From: Paratinospora sagittata
Taxonomy: Eukaryota; Streptophyta; Magnoliopsida; Ranunculales; Menispermaceae
DNA length: 64,000 nucleotides
Assembly (NCBI GenBank): GCA_035771175.1
Contig: CM069603.1
Location: forward strand, 17,274,286-17,338,285
Direction of reading: 5' to 3'
Shown: positions 1-11,670 of the stretch, in pieces
Layout: each line of letters starts with the position of its first letter
Numbering within the stretch: the first letter of the stretch is position 1
The notes under the pieces: generated by a model
The model's input: only the letters and a program-made list of their open reading frames with translations
Told to the model about the DNA's origin: nothing
Database searches by the model: none
Program-made: the position numbers and the translations under genes

Positions 1-297
1 ACTAAGCTTTCTTTGATCATCAACTCAATTTTGTGTCTAATAAAGATTTCTAACTATTTGGATAATCCAATCTTCACGGTCACATACTAATTCAATTAGA
101 TGACATTATCTTAAATGTCATTACTTCCTTTATTCTAGGTTAATTTCATAACCTAAGATTTGATATAATTGATCCACAATCGCCGGTTTTGAATACACTA
201 AGCTCATATTAATGTATACAACCCCCATTTTCTCACATTATCATATTTGATTATCCAACAACCAAAATAAACATACCTAAAGTGATCATTTTACTAC
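1..297. other. AT-rich flank without recognisable gene
   Basis: No coding pattern is seen on either strand. The last five bases (293-297, ACTAC) are the left target-site duplication of the solo LTR that follows. Confidence 0.5.
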
Positions 298-1650
298 TGT
301 AATACCCTAGGTTTTGCACAATAATAATAATAATAATAATAATTTTCGTTCAGGCGCCAAAATTCTTATATAAGGAACCCTCCTCCCGCCTCATTTCTCA
401 CACTAAATCATATTTTCACTCATTTTGAGTTTTTGGTCTTTTGAGACTCTCTTTCGAGACTTTCTGTGCGGTGCAAGGCGATTCTGTCCGGGGGAAAGCG
501 TCAGTTCTGAAAGAAGTTCTTATCTGAAGGTCGGGAACAAACATAGGTTTGCGTGTCTTATAAATTTTATTAAAGGTTATATTCATTTACCATTATGTCT
601 ACTATTCAATTACACTGCATTATGGTGTATACTGTTCATACTGTCATACTTATGCCTGTATATTTGGAGTTCATGTATTACACTGTTGTTATGTCGGATT
701 AGTGGTCAATCTGGCTCAACTGGACTCAGTCTTGTCCTCAGTAACTTTAAATAGTGAACGGGAGGCAGCATGCTGCTCTAGACGATTGGTATTTAAGTAG
801 ACCCCGTGTCTCACCTCTCAACTGGAGACTGATCTGGTTGGTCTTATTAAAAAGCTATCAGCTTATACAGTTATGCTGAATAACCTAGCCTTGCACGTAG
901 TGATACCGACCCTGATAAGGATCACCAGACGTTGCCAAATCCTATCTAAATGTTAAGTAAAGACCGGACCAGTTCATACAGACCAATTCATGCATTGGCA
1001 TCATACATATCACCACCTAGGGACGTATGTGGTTTATGATTCATAGAATAGTTAGGAGCGATGCTCACTATTCATTATATTCTCTGGAGAGGGACGTAAA
1101 ATGAGAACCTGGTTACACCTAGGGAGGGCATCTGTACGTGAATCTAGAGCATCGTTCCTGAGGAGGGACGTACAATGAGAACTCGGCTACCCTTGGGGAG
1201 GGACATCTGTACATGAACTCAGGCGATGTACAGTCATCAAACCATTACGAGACGGTGTCATGCATACATACATATTGGATTGATTATGATGCTTTGATGT
1301 GTATTTAAGATATTTGATTATAAAGTTTGCTTTATTAATTGATATATTCACGAACTATTTTACCCACTAAGCGTGTAGTTCACCCCGTTGTTATCCAATT
1401 TTTCACAGGAGATTAGGGTGGACTTGGTGCAGGTTTTTGGGCCCACATTTTGTACCCTTTGTATTATTCATTGAGGATTTTTGGGAGAATGTTCCCTTGA
1501 CCATTTCATGTACAAAAATAATCTGAAATTAATAAAATCATACTTGTACTTAACTATGCTTCCGCGCACTCTGTTATTATCGTTATAATGCATTCGCACC
1601 CCGTCCGCGAGTGTCCCGCCAGTTTAGGCGCGTCCGGGCGGGGTGTGACA
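298..1650 (+). mobile_element. Solo LTR, family A (gypsy chromovirus)
   Basis: The 1353-bp unit begins TGTAATACCC and ends GGGGTGTGACA. It is flanked by a perfect 5-bp duplication, ACTAC at 293-297 and 1651-1655, so it is a complete insertion whose internal part was lost by LTR-LTR recombination. It is homologous along its length to the LTRs of the full element at 7557-18352. A TATA-like box (TATATAA) lies at 67 bp into the unit (367-373). A GTTTGC donor-like site at 547 and a TTTCACAG acceptor-like site ending at 1408 follow the intron-like pattern described in the findings. The ORF that can be read at 425-754 is non-coding LTR sequence. Confidence 0.93.
367..373 (+). promoter_or_regulatory. 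TATA box of family A solo LTR
   Basis: TATATAA stands shortly before the transcribed-looking part of the LTR. The same place in the other two family A LTRs carries TATATAA at 7634-7640 and TATATAAA at 17055-17062. It is assigned by position and conservation only. Confidence 0.5.
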
Positions 1651-1655
1651 ACTAC

Positions 1656-2440
1656 TAATATCTAGTAATGCATTCTTTTGATCACCATCTTACTAAAATA
1701 AAATCGGGTATGCTAACTTCATCAAGGACAATTTCTATAGTCATGATCACTCATCATATGAAATGTTAAGATAAAAAAGCTCCATTAAAAATTTGTAAAA
1801 TACATCCTGATCTGGTCACACTCAGTCATCATATGAAAAAATCAAAATAGTTAAGTTTTATCAAATCTTGCAAGTCTATCATAATCTGATTATACGTGAT
1901 ATGACTAATAGACATAATCAAGGATCATGATCACAAGATTCTCGAATCTTGAGTTTCAATATGTACATCTATCTATCAAGCTAGATTACTGGACCTTGTA
2001 ATTCTCAAATAATCACTAACTCTTTAATTAGAAATTAAAATGCTTAATCTTATGAACCAATCCTTCATCTTTTATAATATTTCATTGTTCTTTCAATAGT
2101 CTGGTTGTTACTCTGATCACCATAAGTTCACTATATTGAAAGTATTTAATCCTGATTATCTAGCTAAATCTATAGTTCACTGTAATCATCTAATCACAAT
2201 ATCCGATTAATGTCCAGACAAACCTTCAAAATGAAAATTTTCCTTGTATCTATTTTCAAGTTACCATTGCACAACCTTCATGCCACAAAAATATCACTTT
2301 CCTAGGTGCCACGTGGCGAAGGGTGCCATGTGTTAAAAAAAAATCTTCCTTTTTCGCGGGACCTTCCTCAAGGTACTTCTCTCATGTAACTTATTTTATT
2401 CGGTATTTATTTTTATATACATATATATATTCTTTTTTTT
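1656..2440. other. Unclassified AT-rich repeat-like DNA
   Basis: No ORF, LTR boundary or tandem array is recognised. The region is rich in short copies of GATCA-type words. A G-box-like CCACGTGGC occurs near 2309 but has no gene beside it. Confidence 0.4.
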
Positions 2441-2800
2441 TTCTAGGATATTACACTCAACGTATATTAAGGCACTCGACGCCCTACCACGTTGGTGATT
2501 GACCTATGCACGTACCAAGGGATTGACGCGCATATCGAGGTGCTAAACGACATATGCGCGTACCAAGGGGTCAACGCGCATATCAAAGGACTATAAATAA
2601 TATACTAATTAATATAAATGTAGTAATATTTATAGATCCCTCATGATATTAGTATTAATATAATTATTATATTATAGATATAATAATATACATTAGTAGT
2701 ATATTAATTAGTGTATTACTAATTAATATTATAATATTAATTCCCTTATGTGGCATGTAATAATAATATATATGTTCTTATTATTATTCCTATGATTATC

Positions 2801-2856
<56 letters not shown>

Positions 2857-3177
2857 TACTTTTCTTTTCTTTTTTTAATTTTTCTCTTGCAAAAATCCAC
2901 TTATGTGGGTTGCAAGATCAATGCTTTGTTGGACACGCGTATCAAAAAGGGGGTCGATATGCGTACCGCACTAATGTGACCGACGAGAGTACCAATGCGA
3001 CCATTGTGTGTATTGAAGGTTTTACACACGCACTGAGGCACAAAATCGTACCAAGGTGTGGTTGATATGTGTATCGAATGGACTGATATGCATATCGCAC
3101 TAACATGACCAATGCGCTAATCGAGGGACGGACGCGCTTATGGCACTAGTCGCAAGATCATGCTCTAATATCATAAC
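2441..3177 (-). mobile_element. Internal leader remnant of family H element
   Basis: Read on the minus strand this follows the end of LTR H and begins with a decayed tRNA-iMet primer site (TGATATTAGAGC, 10 of 12 matches to TGGTATCAGAGC; plus-strand position about 3160-3171). Beyond it lie at least nine degenerate copies of a roughly 15-nt word centred on CGCG or TGCG (for example ACGCGCATATC, GCGCGTACCAAGG). No coding region is visible. The interior is interrupted by AT-rich sequence and an ATT microsatellite. Confidence 0.5.
2802..2857. repeat. ATT trinucleotide microsatellite
   Basis: Uninterrupted TTATTATTATT repeats over roughly 55 bp inside the leader-like DNA. Confidence 0.9.
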
Positions 3178-4295
3178 TGTCACACCCCGATTCTTAAGAA
3201 CAATTTCATACGATAGGCAGCAGACCAGAATCGAGGTGTGAGCAGAAACGGACATCAACACAGATCTTTTATTCATCCTCTTTTAATAACAGAGGGCAAA
3301 AGTACAAATGTTACAATTACATGAGTACAAAGTATAAAGCGGAAACTACAACAACCTATAAATAACACACCTAGATCTATGTTGACATCCCCCACCCTAA
3401 GCATCTCTTTCGTACGTAGCTCTAGTGGCTCTCACGTTCTGATAACATATTTGTACTTATGCGTGTCTAAGATCCTAGGGAAAAATATCAACGGGGTGAG
3501 CTCAACTGCTCAGTGAGGTCAAGCAAGATAAACAAAACTTACATGAATAATAATAAATATAGAACAACAATCATCAGAAAGTTATGCCACAACAATACAA
3601 TCAGGCAATGATATGAATGAAACGTGGTCACACGACATCACAGGCCAGGCATCATGCACTCGTAACCTGTGATCCGAGGTACCGATACAATATCCAGCAA
3701 CTGAGAGATCTCATGAGATCCAATGCTAACCAGTGGCAGTGTCACCTCCGGGTCCAGTGAAACAACATAACACCCAATAATATATCATAATGATGATCCC
3801 CATGGTCCAGCGTAACGGCATAACACCCATGGTTATAGTATATACCATTTTGTAAAATAGTTTTCATGCACGAAGTAAAGCATGGTAACATCTATGATGC
3901 ATGATGCTATGTAAAGACAAGTAAGAGACACAAACCTAGCCTTCATTCCCCACCTTAACACGTATAATGGCGTCACCTTGATGAATCTTTCGTTGGACCA
4001 CCTATCTGCAGGAACAACAAGAAAATAGAGAGCAAGAGAAAAAAATGCGCAAGAGGGAGAGCAAGGGAGAGAGAGAACGATGAGGTGGAATGAGGGAGGG
4101 GGGCGACACCCCTATAAATAGGGGTGGCCTCAAGGGGCCGACCCCCCATGGGGACGACCTTCTGCTTTGGACCGTCCCACTATGGTGGTCTATATTTTCT
4201 TCGAGGGGGGCTTTTCTCTCATATTGAAATTATATCTGTAGAGTTTTCAGGTGGTTAAGTTAGTTTTACGGTAAGAAAAAGTGGAGGGTGTTACA
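3178..4295 (-). mobile_element. 5' LTR of family H, reverse orientation
   Basis: On the minus strand the unit begins TGTAACACCC (plus 4295 downward) and ends GGGGTGTGACA (plus 3178), 1118 bp. The primer-site remnant directly beyond plus 3178 makes it a 5' LTR rather than a solo copy. The flank beyond 4295 (CCAAA) does not match the internal side, as expected. The minus strand carries the motif CTCACCCCGTTG and then a pyrimidine-rich CCCTAG, the same acceptor-like module found in the other chromovirus LTRs. The 3' end of this element is missing. Confidence 0.75.
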
Positions 4296-4939
4296 CCAAA
4301 CATGTCAGGACTTTTTGAATAGAGTCCTCCCTGTTGATGTAACTACTCTCACCCTGTTTTGTTTTGTTGATTACAAATAACATAAATGTGATCACTAATC
4401 TATTTGACATAATTTTTTTAGGCTAACTAGCTATATCAGATGGATTCAACTATATTGTCAAAACATGTGGAAGGAACATCATTGCACGAAGATTCAAGAG
4501 CTTAATGTTTGTAATTCTTATTTAGAATTTTAGTGTTGTAGAGTAACCATTACATGTTCCAACCACAATATGATTTGCATCTTTTCGAAAATTATGCATA
4601 TAGTTTATCATACTCTTGCATATACACTATTATATTATTGATCATGCATGCACACACATTAGTATGATAATTATGCGATCACATAGTTAAAATTGTTTAT
4701 CATGCATATAATTATCAGTGATTAATATGCATTCATTTTTCCAGCTTTGCAGGGTTTTATAGTTTTACGTGTATTGTATTGAATGTCTCAATCATATGCT
4801 TAGTCGATTAATTTACAGATATTTAACTTTGTCAATTATACTTCAATCTTGTCAAAAATTGTTTCTAAAAGTTAGTCTATGAATTTGACAAAGTCCTAAA
4901 CTCATTATGATCGAAAAATTGGGTTTCTTTCACTTCACA

Positions 4940-5330
4940 GTGAAGGAACACACTCCTATCTTAAGGAACGCGCTCTTATACATTTTCCTGAGAATCAGAT
5001 TTTTTTTATCAGAGTTTAAGGAACACGCTCTTTGTAAAAGGAACACACTCCTATCATTTTTCCTGAGAGTCAAAATTTTCTGATCAAGGAAAAAGGAATG
5101 TGCTCCTTCAAGTAAGAACGCGCTCCTGTTGTCAAGGGCAAAATAGGAAATTTTATAGAATCATTGGTTCTTGATGAAGGACCTTGCTCCTATGCCCAAC
5201 GGACACATTCAAGAACGCGCTCTTCATATAAGGAGTGCGCTCCTCCTTAATTAGAGAAAAATCTGAGATTTTTCATACTTCAAATCAGAAACGCACGCCT
5301 TCTTTGAGGAATGCAATCCTGTGACTCGGT
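4940..5330. repeat. Cluster of GGAACGCGCTCC-type palindromic words
   Basis: Imperfect copies occur at 4945-4956 (GGAACACACTCC), 4965-4976 (GGAACGCGCTCT), near 5028, 5042, 5110 and 5212, and near 5231 (GGAGTGCGCTCC). Spacing is irregular, so this is a dispersed word family and not a simple tandem repeat. Confidence 0.75.
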
Positions 5331-5342
5331 GTGGTGTTTTTC

Positions 5343-5350
5343 TATAAATA
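5343..5350 (+). promoter_or_regulatory. TATA box of the Sirevirus-type LTR
   Basis: TATAAATA lies just downstream of the palindrome cluster, at a position expected for the U3/R boundary of a copia LTR. Confidence 0.5.
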
Positions 5351-5912
5351 CCATACATGCTCATTTGAAGAGTAACTTTTGCAAAATACATAGAACTTGT
5401 CCGTTTTTCTTTGTTTCATTTCTACAAGTCCAAAACAAGTTCTTGAGTGATTTTAATCCTCTTTCTAAGAAAAATTTCAGCTACATTTGATCCATTGATT
5501 CATACTTCGGGATAGTTCTCCAAAATTTTCAAATACTTTGAGAAACTTGTGCATTTTCATTGAGCAAGTGTTCAAGACGTTGTTGAGTGTTATCTATACA
5601 TCTTGTTGTGTCTTGATCATTCTTGAACGTAGTATCTCTCATCCAACATCACACTTGAAGAATCTCGGAGCTTCAACCTTACCTAAGTGGGGTATATTTT
5701 CTATATCTAGATTCTTGTGATTTTGGTTTGAGCAAATCAGTTTTGTGCTTATGTTAACATCTTGAAAATTGATTTTGTGTTGAGTATTATTTGCGAAACC
5801 CCATTTTGATTGCCATATCATAGTATCTTGTTTAGTAGTTTCATAAATATCTTGTGGTATCGATTCATGTGTTAAAGTTATACTATAATGAATCGATTTC
5901 ATAAATCAACAC

Positions 5913-6857
5913 TTGGTTTGTTTGATTCTTGATTTTAATCATTTACACTTTTAGAATCATCAAGTTTTGATCATCATTATATATTGATTCTTGTGCCTTA
6001 AACATATCATTGTTAGAATCAATATCTAATTGAATGTGCATATTCGATTCTTGATTTCATATCACATATATTTGAATCGATTGCATTTTTTAGAAAAACT
6101 ATTTCAACACAGCGCATCATTTAAATCACTGTGGTTGGAATAGTGGGGTTTACTTATGAATCAAAGTGGAGTGAATTAATGTATAAAATGCAAATTAAAT
6201 GGAAATTGGAAAGAAATCAATGGATTTATAGTTCTAGAGTTTAGATCTCACTATGTTCTCTCTCCTTTGTGACTTCCAATCCTGTTTTTTGATATCCCTT
6301 TAAGTCTAGAATAAGTAGAAAAAAACGCATCCAATTCCGAGTTGTATAACCCAAGATATCGCAAAAATACAAAACTCGCGCAAAACTATTTTTGTAACGG
6401 CATCGCGGTGCTTGGAGCGTGAAATGCACTATTTTGTTCATTTTATTCATGTTTTTGCACTTTTTCTCCATAGGCCTTATTGTGCAATGCCTTGGGACAT
6501 TTTCTCCATCTTTAATGTCTCATTTCATCCGTCTAAAGCTTTTTATTCTCCTACAAAACAAAACACAAATTACAAGTAAGTGATCTAAATTAATCAAGTA
6601 TTAAAAGTCTAAATGCAAATATGTATTAACATGCAAAATGTGAGATTATCAATATGAAAATGCAACTAATGATTTAAGGAAAAATTCCTAAAAATTATGA
6701 TTATTTACCTAAACTAATCTAATGCATGCAATTCATGAAAACACCTAAAACTAACATCTAAAACACAACAAAACACCTAAATGACCTAAAATAACTAAAT
6801 GGACTAATTATGCAAAAACACCTAAAAACTAACTAAATGCACCTAAAAACTAACTAA
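5913..6857. other. Unclassified repeat-like DNA
   Basis: No supported gene. Near 6420-6540 it contains a stretch resembling non-coding leaders of plant repeats. A 21-bp tandem unit sits at the right end. Confidence 0.35.
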
Positions 6858-6870
6858 ATGCACCTAAAAA
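6820..6870. repeat. 21-bp tandem repeat, 2.4 copies
   Basis: Two adjacent identical copies of a 21-base unit (6820-6840 and 6841-6861) are followed by a partial third. Confidence 0.85.
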
Positions 6871-7256
6871 TCTCACAAATTGACATGCAAAACACTAACC
6901 AAAACTCAACTTATCACCTACCTTCTCCAAGGATCTCTCATCGCCCAGTCAAACGACTACTAACACCTCTGTCACTGCCAGAGCTGTCGGATAACTCTAA
7001 TAGCGAGTCTGAGTCCTTCCATTCTCCCACTCCAGCACACTCTGGTGATTTTTTTGGTCACAACGGCGTTTGCGGCCCTCAAAATCCTCCAGACCAGTGT
7101 CGCACACACAACCCGCTAGAGTGGAGGACAACTTCGATATGTTCATCATCATCTCCTGTGATAAAGATTGAACCAGGTATTAATAATTTTTGTTCAATGG
7201 TTACCACCTTAATCAGATTTCAAGGGCGAAATTCCTTTAAGGGTGGTAGAATGTAA
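6858..7256 (+). pseudogene. 3' ORF remnant of element G
   Basis: A 132-codon frame rich in Ser, Pro, Asn and acidic residues (for example ELSDNSNSESESFHSP) lies directly before a polypurine tract and LTR. It has no recognisable domain, membrane segment or metal-binding motif. Its place and composition mirror the extra ORF at 16452-16969 of family A, which also has a KR...P...SE-rich stretch before the PPT. The frame runs through the PPT into the LTR, so its C-terminus is not a natural end. The first codons overlap a tandem repeat, so real coding probably starts near 6900. Function is unknown; it is not one of the standard retroelement proteins. Confidence 0.4.
7239..7251 (+). other. Polypurine tract of element G
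   Basis: AAGGGTGGTAGAA lies immediately before the TGTAACACCC start of LTR G. The preceding words (TTTCAAGGGCGAAATTCCTTT) resemble the segment before the PPT of family A at 16970-17003. Confidence 0.6.
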
Positions 7257-7457
7257 CACCCTTGAAAAATGGACCATTTTAAACCAAATAACTTACAATA
7301 CATGCACGTATAAACCCCGAACATTGTCTCAGTTGAAAACCACGTCGAAACCATGAACCGAGAATCGCGCAACGACGCCAAAACCCAAAAACCAAGCCGG
7401 TCATGTCCTTAGGCAAGTGCACGACACTCAATTTATAAATAGGGGGGTCCATTGGTT
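7252..7457 (+). mobile_element. LTR G, first segment
   Basis: It begins TGTAACACCC after a PPT, so it is a 3' LTR. A TATA box (TTTATAAATAGG) lies near 7434. The LTR is cut at 7457 by an inverted-repeat element and resumes at 19186. The three pieces together sum to about 1.16 kb. Confidence 0.65.
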
Positions 7458-7556
7458 GTGAATATTTCTTATCGCAAGTGCACGATACTCAATTTATAAT
7501 ATAGATTCGATGTGAATCAGGTTATCGTCTTCTGGGAAAGTGAATTCTACTATTAG
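7458..7556 (+). repeat. Inverted-repeat element, outer part of left arm
   Basis: From GTGAATATTTCTTATCGC to CTATTAG this is the reverse complement, with few changes, of 19087-19185. The arm continues at 18353 after the inserted family A element. See the entry at 18353-19185. Confidence 0.8.
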
Positions 7557-8927
7557 TAATACCCTAGGTTTAAACAAAAAAAAAAAAGTTTTGTTCTGGC
7601 AGATATGCCCGAACGTTCAGGCGTCAAATTTCCTATATAAACAACCCTCCCCCTCCTCATTTCTCACATCAAAATCACTTCTCCTTGTGATTTTCCTTCT
7701 CTCTTTCACTCATTTTGAGTTTTTGTCTTCTCTTTTGAGACTCTCTTTCCGAGACTCTCTGTGCGGTGCAACGCGGATCTGCCCAGGGGAAGGCGCCAGT
7801 TCTGAAAGGAATTTTTATCTGAAGGTGGGGAACGAAACATAGGTTTTCGTGTCTTATAACTTTTATTAAAGTTTACATTCATTTATCATTATGTCTACTA
7901 TTCATTTACACTGCATTATTGGGTATAATGTTCATACTGTCATACTTATTCCTGTATAATTGGAGTTCATGTATTACACTGTTGTTATGCCAGATTAGTG
8001 GCCAATCTGGCTCAACCAGACTCAGTCTTGTCCTCAGTAACTTTAAATAGTAAACGGGAAGCAGCATGCTGCTCTAGAAGATTGGTATTTAAGTAGACCT
8101 CGTGTCTCACCTCTCAAATGGAGACTGATCTGGTTGGTCTTATTTGAAAGATATCAGCTTATAAAACTAATATTGAATGTCCTAACCTTGCACGTAATGA
8201 TACCGACCCTGATAAGGATCACCAGACGTTGCCAAATCCTGTCTAAATGTTAAGTAAAGACCGGACCAGTTCATGCATTGGCATCATATATAGCACCACC
8301 TAGGGACGTATGTGGTTTATGATTCATAGAATAGTTAGAAGCAATGCTCGCTATTCATCATATTTCTCTGGAGAGGGACGTACAATAAGAACCAGGCTAC
8401 TCCTGGGAAGGGACATTTGTACGTGAATCCAGAGCGTCGTTCCTGAGGAGGGACGTACAATGAGAACCCGGCTACTCCTAGGGAGGGACATCTGTACGTG
8501 AACTCAGGCTATGTACAGTCATCAAACCAATACGAGACGGTGTCATGCATACATACATATTGGATTGATTATGATGCTCTGATGTGTATTTAAGATATTT
8601 GATTATGAAGTTTGCTTTATTAATTGTTATATTCACGAACTATTTTACCCACTGAGCATGTAGCTCACTCCGTTGTTATCCAAATTTTCACAGGAGATTA
8701 GGGTGGACTGGGTGCAGGTTTTTGGGCCCACATTTTGTACCCTTTGTATTATTCATTGGGGATGTTTGGGAGAATGTTCCCTTAACTATTTCTTGTACAA
8801 ATATATTCTGAAATTAATGAAATCAGACTTGTACTTAATCGTGTTTCCGCGCACTAAGTTATCATATAATGCATGTGCGCCCCGTCCGTGAGTGTCCCGC
8901 CGGTTTAGTCCCGTCGTTATCATATAA
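7557..8927 (+). mobile_element. 5' LTR of family A element
   Basis: Homologous to 17004-18352 and 298-1650. A TATA box (TATATAA) lies at 7634-7640, a donor-like site at 7843 and an acceptor-like TTTTCACAG ending at 8693. The last ~20 bases (normally GTCCGGGCGGGGTGTGACA-like) are absent. In their place stands a second copy of GTTATCATATAATG (8858-8871 repeated at 8916-8929) running into the primer site. Confidence 0.88.
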
Positions 8928-8939
8928 TGGTATCAGAGC
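8928..8939 (+). other. Primer binding site, tRNA-iMet type
   Basis: TGGTATCAGAGC is the usual 12-base complement to the 3' end of plant initiator tRNA-Met. It marks the start of the internal region. Confidence 0.92.
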
Positions 8940-8990
8940 GTAAGGTCCACGGCCCGCCCAAGTCCACCAAATTTGGAGAAGAAAGTTTTT

Positions 8991-9185
8991 AGAACTATAT
9001 ATATATGAATTATATATAGTTGAGATTTATATTAAATATATATCTAGAAAATTATATAATTTTTATATAGTTTAGATTTAAATATATATATATATATAGT
9101 TATGATTTATGAAAACTATATATATGGTTATGATTGAATATATATATCTATATATCTATGTATATATGAGATATATATATCATAT
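8991..9185. repeat. TATATA-rich leader
   Basis: Alternating TA tracts and short ATATAT runs occupy the leader between the primer site and ORF1. No coding is seen. Confidence 0.8.
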
Positions 9186-9330
9186 TGCTAATAGAAAATT
9201 TGGATTAAATGATGGCATAAACGTCAAGAGAAAAATAGAAAATATTGTCCAACGGACAAAGCATAAATCTCAAAAATGTTAGGAATATATTTTGTGTCTT
9301 TCACAAATTTAGTTTCCTTTCAGCAAAAGA

Positions 9331-10890
9331 ATGGCCTCAAGTGAAAGAATGACTTACGGAAGTAGGGGACCAATTCCCACTAGACTCAAGGAATTGTCCA
9401 AAAGGGAGATCTCCGCCTCCGTCCGATCCGTCACGAAAAACTTGCAACACTGGGGTGGTTGAACATAACAAAAGTTGAGGGTCACGTCTCCTACAACTTG
9501 ATTAAATCCTTCTACGAAGCCATGAATTGCGTAGGACTTCAAGAAGATGGGATCAGCCTTTGTTTGGAGACAACGGTCAAGGGAACAAAGATTTTTATCA
9601 ACGTTGAAATTATTGCACGACTTATGGAGATTCCAATTGAAGATAGAATCATTGATCTACACGAACCCCAGACAGTTGCAGAGATCACAGAGTCCAACGA
9701 AAAGTTGTTCAATTCCCTCGCCAAAGAGCCGTACACCCAATCAACGTACACCCACCTCCCAAAAAATCTCCTTAAACAATCTCTTGCCAGCCTTGGAAAG
9801 ATCATATTCGGCAACATCTTGCCAGAAAGGGGGGACTAGAGGCACTATGTCAAGGGCTCAACTTCTCGTGTTATACTGGATAGAGAAAAAAATTAAGGTT
9901 TCCCTACCTCACATCATCATCCAGCAAATGTTGAGGGTGATTCAAAACCCTTTAAGAAAGGATCTCCTCGACTACGGAGTCTTGATCATGAGGATGCTAT
10001 ATGAGGCAAACGTCAACACTTTTGATGAGTCTTCAAAGCAGATCACTAAGGCGATTACAACATCCTCTATCTTCAAGACATATGTCACTAGTGGAGGGGT
10101 AACTGACGGGGAAGTATTTGGTGCGACTTTGGGAGGAAATGGCGAAAGAATTAGGGACGAATATGGACGTTGCCACCAAAAATGTCGACGCAAGATTCCT
10201 GTTAGGGAAGTACCAAATAACGAGCCAAACCAGAACCCTACGTCAAACCCAGCCTCGAATAATGATACAATCGAGCACCTGTTCACTGAGGAAGATTTAC
10301 TTGCCAACCTAAATCAACCTTAACCAAATCAGGATAGACAAGAAGTTCCAGCAAATGCACCTTCCTGGAACATGCCAGCTCAAGGCAATACTACGTACCA
10401 AAGGTTTCCAAATCCTGAAGTACCGTATCGGCCAGTTCCACAAGTTCCTGTGAACCAACAACAACAAAATTTTGTGGCACCAAATCTTGGAAGACAGAAC
10501 ATCCCAATGAGCCCATTGTTTCAAGACTTTTTAACCCAAGCATATCCAAATATCCAAGGGGTTCCAGTTAGGGAATCCTCGTACAGTCAAAACAATTACC
10601 CCACACCTATGAGTCAACCGTACGGCCAATACTTTCCACCAATGCCTACTGCCTACTCTCCACCTATGGGACAGTCAACCCATCAACCATCGATGGGGCA
10701 ATCGACTAAACCATTCGAACAGTTAAATGTGATCGTAGCTAGCATTGCTCGAATAGAGGAGACTCAAAGTAATTTGTTAACACGTATGCAAAACGTTGAA
10801 GAGCAACGAGCAATCTCTCAACCTTCTTCTAGTAGTCTCTCTAACAGGAGGTCTAGAAGGAGCAGTAGTAGGCAGGAAAACCAGGAATGA
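9331..10890 (+). pseudogene. ORF1 upstream of gag (plant-transposon-domain-like)
   Basis: The gene starts at ATG 9331 (MASSERMTYGS) and is broken. The first frame stops at 9462, coding continues in another frame from about 9459 to 9839, again in the first frame to about 10120, briefly in the third, and then past a TAA at 10321 to the end at 10890. The middle (NILPERG...SRAQLLVLYWI...) resembles the putative plant transposon protein domain (Pfam PF20167-like), a family of unknown function found next to plant retroelement genes. The C-terminal third is Pro/Gln/Tyr-rich and ends with a short coiled-coil-like stretch and an RRSRRSSSR tail. Chromoviruses of the Del/Tekay group do not normally have an ORF before gag. 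The family assignment is by motif memory and needs a profile search. Confidence 0.6.
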
Positions 10891-11670
10891 TCACTGGCAT
10901 TGTAAAATTTTATTTTATATATGAATGAAATGTTTTGTTTATGACTATCTTTGGTGGGCCGACTTATAACCATTATTTCTTTTGTATCACTAACTTTGGA
11001 GTGGTATGGGACACAACAAAATTGGAGGATACTAAATAAAATATGAAAGTAAGAAAACCGACGACCTTGTGTGAAAAGAAACAATTGGAGAAAGTTGCAT
11101 TACTAACATTATCACTAAGTTTACACGGTATGGGACGAGTAAACTTGGACGAGAGTATTAGTAAACTACTATTCAGCCGATGTTTTAAAGAGACCGTGTT
11201 CATACAACTTAACTTGGTTGACACCCTTATTACCAAATTCATGTGGTTGGGACACACGAATTTGGATAATAATCTAAAAGACTACGCGAAAGAGTTTGAA
11301 TACATAAGATTACGATAGAACGTTAGATCAGGATACTTACAGAGGAAAATCTTAGAATTTTTATGATTCGTATAGATTTTTCAATGAAATATTTATGTAT
11401 GTTCACAAAAACCAGAACCAAAACATTTGAAATACTTGCAAAGTTTTATACTTATTATATAAACATTCTAACCTTGTTTTTACACCATGGCCAAACATAC
11501 AAGGCACATAAGATTCTTTGATTTCTCAACAAAAACCTTACACTATACTTAGAAAAATAGGTGGTTTTTATATTACAGTACTCTCGAAATTGTTGCTGAG
11601 AATACCATAACATTATACTTGGCTACAGTTTCCTAAATCATGGTTTTATTTTCTCCTTGCCAATGAGAAA
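10891..11670 (+). other. Non-coding spacer between ORF1 and gag
   Basis: 780 bases with no convincing coding on either strand. It may hold the control needed to express gag behind ORF1, but I see no clear splice site or promoter. Confidence 0.45.

Larger units (their letters stand above)
4332..5912 (+). mobile_element. Sirevirus-type (Ty1/copia) LTR
   Basis: The segment begins TGTTGATGTAAC and probably ends AAATCAACA, giving TGTTGA/TCAACA inverted ends. Its first 100 bases match, with divergence, the start of the reverse-strand Sirevirus LTR that begins at 25694 (shared words CTCACCCT and TTGATTACAAAT). Length is about 1.58 kb against 1.59 kb for that copy. Both hold a block of GGAACGCGCTCC-like palindromes (here 4940-5330). 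A TATA box (TATAAATA) lies at 5343-5350. I see no matching duplication and no primer site after 5912, so the right boundary is uncertain. Confidence 0.6.

Noticed and set aside
425..754. 109-codon ORF with hydrophobic stretch
   Set aside because: It lies in LTR A, and the equivalent frames in the other two copies (7540-7842, 17268-17471) are broken differently. It is chance coding in LTR sequence.
2305..2320. G-box CCACGTGGC
   Set aside because: A single 9-base match with no gene or LTR promoter beside it; likely by chance.
3178..4295. Solo LTR with TSD
   Set aside because: Flanks ATAAC and CCAAA do not match, and a decayed primer site lies next to one end, so it is a 5' LTR of a truncated element.
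4940..5330. Spaced repeats resembling a CRISPR array
   Set aside because: The words are short, imperfect and irregularly spaced, and the DNA is plant nuclear; there are no cas genes.
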